The translations under genes and the position numbers were made by a program. From contig CAMWGM010000033.1 in NCBI GenBank assembly GCA_947173755.1, positions 1 to 11,107 of the forward strand: a DNA stretch of 11,107 bases. Reading direction: 5' to 3'. Below, one piece after another: positions 6,158-11,107 of this stretch (its first letter is position 1; every line of letters begins with the position of its first letter). The notes below the pieces were generated by a model. The model worked only from the letters and a program-made list of their open reading frames with translations. It was not told where the DNA came from and made no database searches. The DNA comes from an uncultured Muribaculaceae bacterium. Lineage in GTDB: Bacteria; Bacteroidota; Bacteroidia; Bacteroidales; Muribaculaceae.

Positions 6158-7513
6158 ATGTCAAAGTCACTCGTCATACTCGGCGGAGGCGAAAGCGGCG
6201 TTGGAGCCGCCATCCTCGGCAAAGATAAAGGTTTCGACGTCTTCCTTTCCGACGCCGGCCGTCTCTCCGACCACTATCGTTCCGTGCTCGAGGAGGAGGG
6301 AATCGAATTTGAGGAAGGAGCCCACAGCATGGAGCGTCTTCTCGCTGCCGATGAGGTGGTGAAGAGTCCCGGCATTCCCCTCGACGCCCCCGCCGTCACC
6401 GCCATCCGCGAGAAAGGCATTCCCGTCATCAGCGAGATCGAACTCGCCGGCCGCTACACCAGGGCCAAGATGGTCTGCATCACCGGTTCGAACGGAAAGA
6501 CCACCACGACACTCCTCACCTATCATATCCTCCGCTCGGCAGGAGTGAATGTAGGTCTGGCAGGCAACGTCGGCAAGAGTCTGGCCTATCAGGTGAGCCG
6601 CTGCGACTATGATGTCTATGTCATCGAACTCTCGTCGTTCCAACTCGACAACATGTATGACTTCAAGGCCAACATCGCCGTCATACTCAACATCACCCCC
6701 GACCATCTCGACCGCTACGACCACAGGATGGAAAACTATGTCAAGGCAAAATTCCGCATACTTCAGAACCTCACTCCCCACGATGCCTTCATCTACTGGC
6801 AGGACGACCCCGTGATACGCCGTCAACTGGCGCAGATCACTACCGAGGCCCGGCTCTTCCCGTTCGCCGAACATCGCGAGGAGGGTACCGCGGCCTGGGT
6901 GAGCGACGACGACGCGACACTCTGCATCGACACTCCCGAGCAGTCGCTCCGCATGCCACGCGCCGACCTCTCGCTCAACGGACTCCACAATCTCTACAAC
7001 TCGATGGCCGCCGCACTCTCGGCCTGTATTCTCGAGATCAATAAAGATGCTATCCGGAAGGCCCTCAGCGACTTCGAAGGTGTCGAACACCGACTCGAAC
7101 CGTGCGGGACAGTCGACGGCGTCCGCTACATCAACGACTCCAAGGCCACCAACGTCAACTCCACCTGGTATGCCCTCGAATCGATGCCGAAAAACACCAT
7201 CCTCATCCTCGGCGGCAAGGACAAAGGAAACGACTATTCCGAAATCCTCCCGCTGGTCAAGGAGAAGGTGAAGGCCATCGTCTGCATGGGCAAGGACAAT
7301 CAGAAACTCCTCGACTTCTTCACCGGTCAGGTCGACGAGATAGCCGATACCCACTCGCTGAAAGAGGCGGTCGACACCTGTCACCGTCTCGCCAAGCCGG
7401 GCGACACCGTGCTCCTCTCCCCCTGCTGCGCAAGTTTCGACCTCTTCAAGAGTTACGAGGACCGCGGCCGTCAGTTCAAGGCAGCTGTAGCCGCATTGCC
7501 CTCCGAAGCCTGA
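6158..7513 (+). CDS. murD: UDP-N-acetylmuramoyl-L-alanine--D-glutamate ligase MurD
   Basis: MurD is the cytoplasmic ATP-dependent ligase adding D-Glu to UDP-MurNAc-L-Ala. The product is 451 residues, normal for the family. It begins MSKSLVILGGGESGVGAAIL, the UDP-binding N-terminal fold, and has VKSPGIP, the P-loop GSNGKTTT at about 110-117, the LSSFQL strand, NITPDHLDRYDH, and Lys198 in YVKAKFRI as the likely carbamylated lysine. Next come HRLEPCGTVDGVRYINDSKATN with NDSKATN at 326-332, LILGGKDKGNDY, and the C-terminal LSPCCASFDLFKSYEDRG. The ATG at 6158 is chosen because it sits 16 bases after mraY and begins exactly at the conserved first strand. The frame is open back to 6005, but that stretch overlaps mraY and reads as low-complexity Ser/Arg. 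AAAAGG at 6142-6147 is a weak Shine-Dalgarno-like sequence, 10 bases before the start. The Cys-Cys pair in LSPCCASFD replaces the usual Ala-Cys. Confidence 0.96.
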   Translation: MSKSLVILGGGESGVGAAILGKDKGFDVFLSDAGRLSDHYRSVLEEEGIEFEEGAHSMERLLAADEVVKSPGIPLDAPAVTAIREKGIPVISEIELAGRYTRAKMVCITGSNGKTTTTLLTYHILRSAGVNVGLAGNVGKSLAYQVSRCDYDVYVIELSSFQLDNMYDFKANIAVILNITPDHLDRYDHRMENYVKAKFRILQNLTPHDAFIYWQDDPVIRRQLAQITTEARLFPFAEHREEGTAAWVSDDDATLCIDTPEQSLRMPRADLSLNGLHNLYNSMAAALSACILEINKDAIRKALSDFEGVEHRLEPCGTVDGVRYINDSKATNVNSTWYALESMPKNTILILGGKDKGNDYSEILPLVKEKVKAIVCMGKDNQKLLDFFTGQVDEIADTHSLKEAVDTCHRLAKPGDTVLLSPCCASFDLFKSYEDRGRQFKAAVAALPSEA

Positions 7514-7557
7514 AAAATAAAAAAACAAGTCTAACCGTAAAACCGAATTCCAACACA
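7514..7557 (+). other. A-rich leader upstream of ftsW
   Basis: The 44-base gap contains 25 A and resembles the leader before murE. It has no Shine-Dalgarno sequence. It precedes the apparent GTG start at 7558 and shows no terminator or promoter element that I can defend. Confidence 0.45.
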
Positions 7558-8853
7558 GTGACACCCGACCTCTCCCTTCCCCTGCAGGACGCGGCCCCGA
7601 AGGCTGTCGCGAAAGGCGACAAGCACATCTGGGGTATCTTCCTCGCGTTGTGTCTCATCTCGGTCATTGAACTCTACTCGGCATCGTCGCGCGAAGTAGC
7701 GGCATCCTCCATCGGAGTCTTCGGCCCCATCCTGCGCCATCTTGTTCTGCTCGGCGTCGGAGGTGCCATCACGCTCTATATTTCCCGCATCCATTACTCA
7801 CGCTTCACGATCTTCACGATCATTTTCTCGGTCATATCGGCCGCCCTCATGATCTATGTGATGTTCTTCGGCGACATCATCAACGGTGCCCGCCGATCGG
7901 TCCATCTGCCCGGTCTGACGGTCTTCCCGGCCGAAATGGTCAAGATCTCGGCAGTGCTTCTCGTGGCACTCGTCATGGCGCGCAAGACCGTCACCAAGAC
8001 CAAGATGATGTGGGCCGGCGCGATAATCGTCTTCTTCAGTCTGCTTCTCATCGAGCAGGGTCTGACCAACACGCTGCTGCTCGTGGCCATCTCCGGATCG
8101 ATGATGATCATCGGCGGTGTCAAGTGGAAAGATCTCCTGCTTTTCGTGCTCAGTTTCGCGGCTCTCGCTGTCGTGGGCATCGCGGTTCTCTACATCATCG
8201 ACATCAAATCGGCACCTGCCGACATTCCCGCCGACGGCACCGAGGTGGTCGACCGCCATCAGTCGCGCTCGCGCATCGCCACATGGATAGCCCGTCTTGA
8301 CCGCCACGACAACGACTCGGTGCCCAAATGGGAACTCCCGGCCACCGGCGTCTACCGTCAGGAAGTGCTCTCCTATGCCGCCCAGGCCCACGGAGGCATC
8401 CACGGTGTAGGTCCGGGCAACTCGCGCGAGGCTTCGCGCCTGCCCCTCGCCTTCTCCGACTATATCTTCGCCATCGTGGTCGAGGAACTCGGATTTATCG
8501 GAGGGATCGGAGTACTCCTGCTCTACCTCTGGCTTCTCGGACGCGCATCAGGCATTGCCTCGCGGTGCAATCAGAAATATCCTGCGTTGCTCGTCACCGG
8601 AATGGCCGTCATGATCGCGTTCCAGGCCCTGTTCCACATGGGCATCGTGACAGGCTTCTTCCCCGTCTCGGGCCAGCCGCTCCCGCTCATATCCAAAGGC
8701 GGCACATCGATCATGGTGACCTGCATAGCCTTCGGCATCATGATATCGGTCTCGCGCACGGCCACGCGACGCAACAACACCCGGGCCGAGCAGGAGGAGG
8801 AAAGCGATGCACTCCCCGAAGAACTCAACTCCGAAAATCCCATGCAACTCTGA
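7558..8853 (+). CDS. ftsW: Septal peptidoglycan glycosyltransferase FtsW (SEDS family)
   Basis: FtsW polymerises lipid II into septal glycan strands together with FtsI. From the GTG at 7558 the product is 431 residues with about ten hydrophobic segments, the SEDS fold. These include IWGIFLALCLISVIELYSA first and GTSIMVTCIAFGIMISV last. Conserved pieces are NGARRSVHLPGLTVFPAEMVKIS, the large periplasmic loop ending in AAQAHGGIHGVGPGNSREA, LPLAFSDYIFAIVVEELGFIGG and PVSGQPLPLISKGGTS. Asp301 in FSDYIFAI aligns with the catalytic aspartate of RodA and FtsW. The tail after the last helix is hydrophilic and acidic (EQEEESDALPEE). The frame is open back to about 7102 but overlaps murD in an implausible composition, and no in-frame ATG lies between there and the third helix. 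GTG 7558 is therefore the best start; TTG 7648 would cut into helix 1. RodA is the alternative identity, but the location between murD and murG is that of FtsW. Confidence 0.94.
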   Translation: MTPDLSLPLQDAAPKAVAKGDKHIWGIFLALCLISVIELYSASSREVAASSIGVFGPILRHLVLLGVGGAITLYISRIHYSRFTIFTIIFSVISAALMIYVMFFGDIINGARRSVHLPGLTVFPAEMVKISAVLLVALVMARKTVTKTKMMWAGAIIVFFSLLLIEQGLTNTLLLVAISGSMMIIGGVKWKDLLLFVLSFAALAVVGIAVLYIIDIKSAPADIPADGTEVVDRHQSRSRIATWIARLDRHDNDSVPKWELPATGVYRQEVLSYAAQAHGGIHGVGPGNSREASRLPLAFSDYIFAIVVEELGFIGGIGVLLLYLWLLGRASGIASRCNQKYPALLVTGMAVMIAFQALFHMGIVTGFFPVSGQPLPLISKGGTSIMVTCIAFGIMISVSRTATRRNNTRAEQEEESDALPEELNSENPMQL

Positions 8854-8863
8854 TCAAAAGCCT

Positions 8864-9955
8864 ATGAAAGTCCTCATCTCGGGAGGTGGCACCGGAGGCC
8901 ACATCTTCCCCGCAATCTCGATAGCCAACGCAATCAGACGTCGTCATCCCGACGCCGACATCCGTTTTGTCGGAGCCGAAGGACGCATGGAGATGGAGCG
9001 GGTGCCCGCCGCAGGCTATCCTATCACCGGACTCCCCGTGGCCGGCTTCGACCGTCGCCGTCCGTGGCGTAATTTCGGAGTGCTCCTCAAACTCTGGCGC
9101 TCCATGCGCATGGCGCGACGCATCGTGGCCGACTTCGCCCCCGACATCGCCATCGGTGTGGGCGGCTATGCTTCAGGCCCTGTTCTCAAACAGGCCCAGC
9201 GCCGCGGTGTGCCGACTCTCATTCAGGAGCAGAACTCCTATCCCGGAGTGACCAACAAACTTCTCGCCGCGAAGGCTGACCGCATCTGCGTGGCCTATCC
9301 CGGCCTCGATCGATATTTTCCGGCGGACAAGATCATCCTGACCGGCAACCCCACCCGTAAGGATCTCGACGAGACCGCGCTGACACGCGAGGAAGCGAAA
9401 CGTCAGCTCGGATTCGATCCCGCCCGTCCGCTGGTGCTCTCGATCGGCGGATCGCTCGGCGCGCTGACCGTCAACCGCGCGATCGCCGCCTCGCTCCCCG
9501 CTCTCGCCGAGGCAGGCGCGCAACTTCTCTGGCAGACCGGCCGCTATCAGAGCGACGAGTTCCAGGCCATGGCCGCAGACTATCCCGACGTGAAGACTAC
9601 CACATTCATATCGCGCATGGATCTCGCCTACCGCGCCGCCGATCTGGTGGTTTCGCGCGCCGGTGCCGGCTCGATCTCCGAACTCGAGAACCTCGGCCTG
9701 ACGATGATTCTCATCCCGTCGCCCAACGTTGCCGAAGACCATCAGCGACACAACGCCGAAGCCCTCTCGACCCGCGACGCAGCCGTGATGATCCTCGACA
9801 AGGATGCCGTCGAACTCCTCCCCTCGACGATTATCTCGCTCCTCTCCGACCCCTCCCGCCGCGAGATCCTCGGCAAAAACGCCCGTGCCCTGGCCCACAC
9901 ATGCGCTGACGACCGCATAGCAGAAATCATTGACACATTAATTCCCGAAAAATGA
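8864..9955 (+). CDS. murG: UDP-GlcNAc:lipid I N-acetylglucosaminyltransferase MurG
   Basis: MurG, a peripheral enzyme on the inner face of the membrane, adds GlcNAc from UDP-GlcNAc to lipid I to make lipid II. The product is 363 residues, the usual length for this GT28 enzyme. The N-terminus MKVLISGGGTGGHIFPAI has the first glycine loop at residues 7-13, followed by IGVGGYASGP and LIQEQNSYPGVTNKLLA. The second glycine loop GGSLGA starts at 195. The UDP-GlcNAc site is SRAGAGSISELENLG, with Glu273 in the position of the conserved nucleotide-sugar-binding glutamate, then PSPNVAEDHQRHNAEAL. The start at 8864 is preferred because it begins directly at the conserved first strand, 10 bases after ftsW. 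An in-frame ATG at 8807 would overlap ftsW and add 19 unconserved residues. The stop overlaps the murC start. Confidence 0.97.
   Translation: MKVLISGGGTGGHIFPAISIANAIRRRHPDADIRFVGAEGRMEMERVPAAGYPITGLPVAGFDRRRPWRNFGVLLKLWRSMRMARRIVADFAPDIAIGVGGYASGPVLKQAQRRGVPTLIQEQNSYPGVTNKLLAAKADRICVAYPGLDRYFPADKIILTGNPTRKDLDETALTREEAKRQLGFDPARPLVLSIGGSLGALTVNRAIAASLPALAEAGAQLLWQTGRYQSDEFQAMAADYPDVKTTTFISRMDLAYRAADLVVSRAGAGSISELENLGLTMILIPSPNVAEDHQRHNAEALSTRDAAVMILDKDAVELLPSTIISLLSDPSRREILGKNARALAHTCADDRIAEIIDTLIPEK
9952..9955 (+). promoter_or_regulatory. ATGA stop-start overlap coupling murG to murC
   Basis: The murC start ATG (9952-9954) overlaps the murG stop TGA (9953-9955). This arrangement usually allows a terminating ribosome to reinitiate, and it would link production of the two enzymes. 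Confidence 0.8.
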
Positions 9956-11107
9956 CATTCGAAACTGTCCCCAACATATATTTCGTAGGTGCCGGAGGCA
10001 TCGGAATGGCCGCTCTCGAACGCTATTTCCTCGCCCGCGGGAAAAAAGTGGCCGGATATGACCGCACCCCGACCGCTCTGACCGATGCACTCGCAGCCGA
10101 AGGTGTGGAGATCTCATTCACTCCCGACCCCGACACCATCCCCGAGGCATTCCGTTCGAAGAATGACACGATCGTGGTCTACACTCCCGCCGTCCCCGAC
10201 GATATGCCGATCCTCGCATGGTTCCGCGACAACGGTTTCGAGATCATGAAGCGCAGCAAAGCGCTCGGTATCGTCACACGTCTGAGCGACGCCCTCTGCT
10301 TCGCCGGCACCCATGGCAAGACCACCACATCGACCATGGCCGCCCACATCCTGCAGTCGGGCACCATCGGCTGCAACGCTTTTCTGGGAGGAGTGGCCCG
10401 CAACTACGGCAGCAACTTCCTGCTCTCCCCCTCATCGGCTCTCAGCGTCATCGAAGCCGACGAGTACGACCGTTCATTCCACCAGCTGAGTCCCTATGTG
10501 GCTGTCATAACCTCCTCCGATCCCGACCATCTCGACATCTACGGCACCGAGGAGGCCTATCTGGAAAGTTTCGCACATTTCACCGAACTGATCCGCCCCG
10601 GGGGCGCCCTGATCATCCACACCGGCCTCAAAGTCAAGCCGCGCGTCAAGGATGGAGTCAGAATTTTCACATATTCCCGTGACGAGGGCGACTTCCATGC
10701 CTCCTATATCCGCCGCACTCCCGGCAACATCACCTTCGATCTCGTCACACCACGCGGCACAATCCGCAACGTCAATCTCGGAGTGCCGGTCGAGGTCAAC
10801 ATCGAGAACGCCATCGCCGCCGCAGCCGCCGTATCCCTCACGAATGCGTGGGATCCCGAGACCGTCCGTCGCGCCATCTCCACGTTCGAAGGTACCAAAC
10901 GCCGTTTCGAGTGCCACCTGAAGGAAAACGCAGGTGCCGGCCACGTCATCATCGACGACTATGCCCACCACCCCGAGGAACTTCGTCGTTCGATTGAATC
11001 GGTCAAGGCGCTCTATCCCGGACGCACCCTCACCGTCGCATTCAAGCCGCATCTCTACTCGCGCACCCGCGCCTTCGCGCCTCAGTTTGCCGAAGCCATA
11101 TCGGCTG
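9952..11107 (+). CDS. murC: UDP-N-acetylmuramate--L-alanine ligase MurC, 3'-partial
   Basis: MurC adds L-Ala to UDP-MurNAc, the first amino acid of the stem peptide, in the cytoplasm. The frame is open from the ATG at 9952 to the end of the window, giving 385 codons; roughly the last 70-90 residues of a typical MurC are missing. Visible motifs are the N-terminal nucleotide fold YFVGAGGIGMAAL at 10-22, VYTPAVP, the P-loop GTHGKTTT at 119-126, FLGGVARNYGSN, EADEYDRSFHQL, SSDPDHLDIYGT, NIENAIAAAAA, RRFECHL, DDYAHHPEE at 335-343 and FKPHLYSRTRAF. EADEYD and the DDYAHHP loop separate MurC from MurD and MurE. No frameshift is seen. In Bacteroidota clusters the genes ftsQ, ftsA and ftsZ usually follow, but they are outside the window. 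Confidence 0.97.
   Translation, partial: MTFETVPNIYFVGAGGIGMAALERYFLARGKKVAGYDRTPTALTDALAAEGVEISFTPDPDTIPEAFRSKNDTIVVYTPAVPDDMPILAWFRDNGFEIMKRSKALGIVTRLSDALCFAGTHGKTTTSTMAAHILQSGTIGCNAFLGGVARNYGSNFLLSPSSALSVIEADEYDRSFHQLSPYVAVITSSDPDHLDIYGTEEAYLESFAHFTELIRPGGALIIHTGLKVKPRVKDGVRIFTYSRDEGDFHASYIRRTPGNITFDLVTPRGTIRNVNLGVPVEVNIENAIAAAAAVSLTNAWDPETVRRAISTFEGTKRRFECHLKENAGAGHVIIDDYAHHPEELRRSIESVKALYPGRTLTVAFKPHLYSRTRAFAPQFAEAISA

Noticed and set aside
5341..6222. 293-codon open frame on the minus strand opposite mraY
   Set aside because: It is the acidic, low-complexity antisense image of a hydrophobic membrane protein, as expected by chance from that coding strand.
6167..7564. 465-codon open frame on the minus strand opposite murD
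   Set aside because: Same compositional shadow effect. It covers almost exactly murD and has no family motifs.
8807..8863. Longer N-terminus for MurG starting inside ftsW
   Set aside because: The 19 added residues are unconserved in character, and the family normally begins directly at the first beta strand before the GGGTGGH loop.

Overview
This window is a stretch of the division and cell-wall (dcw) cluster of a Gram-negative bacterium. Nine genes lie on the + strand in the order rsmH (5' end missing), ftsL-like, ftsI, murE, mraY, murD, ftsW, murG, murC (3' end missing). The gene order, the absence of murF between murE and mraY, the long MraY with extra segments, the small divergent FtsL, the PASTA-tailed FtsI and the lack of clear Shine-Dalgarno sequences all point to Bacteroidota, most likely order Bacteroidales. 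The GC-rich coding sequence would suit a Muribaculaceae-like gut lineage, but that family assignment is inference from memory.

Layout. 1-779: the rsmH remnant, with a probable one-base frameshift at about 10-14. 815-1159: FtsL-type bitopic membrane protein. 1208-3304: FtsI, the division transpeptidase, with one C-terminal PASTA domain. 3364-4836: MurE, whose DNPR motif indicates meso-diaminopimelate. 4846-6141: MraY. 6158-7513: MurD. 7558-8853: FtsW, apparently starting at GTG. 8864-9955: MurG. 9952 to the end: MurC, overlapping murG by 4 bases. The largest gap is 59 bases, so no gene-free stretch approaches 300 bases. I see no RNA gene, mobile element, CRISPR array or convincing internal promoter or terminator.

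Function. MurC, MurD and MurE add L-Ala, D-Glu and meso-DAP to UDP-MurNAc in the cytoplasm; MurF, which would add D-Ala-D-Ala, is not here. MraY moves the muropeptide onto undecaprenyl phosphate to give lipid I, and MurG adds GlcNAc to give lipid II. FtsW polymerises lipid II at the septum and FtsI crosslinks the strands, with FtsL as part of the regulatory scaffold. RsmH methylates 16S rRNA and is a customary passenger of the cluster. All genes run the same way with short gaps, so a single long transcript is likely.

The region is core housekeeping DNA and I find no undescribed system in it. The points most worth a second look are the rsmH frameshift at the window edge, the two contrasting kinds of intergenic leader (pyrimidine-rich versus A-rich), the GTG start of ftsW, the extra segments in MraY, and cysteines placed next to the membrane in both FtsL and FtsI.
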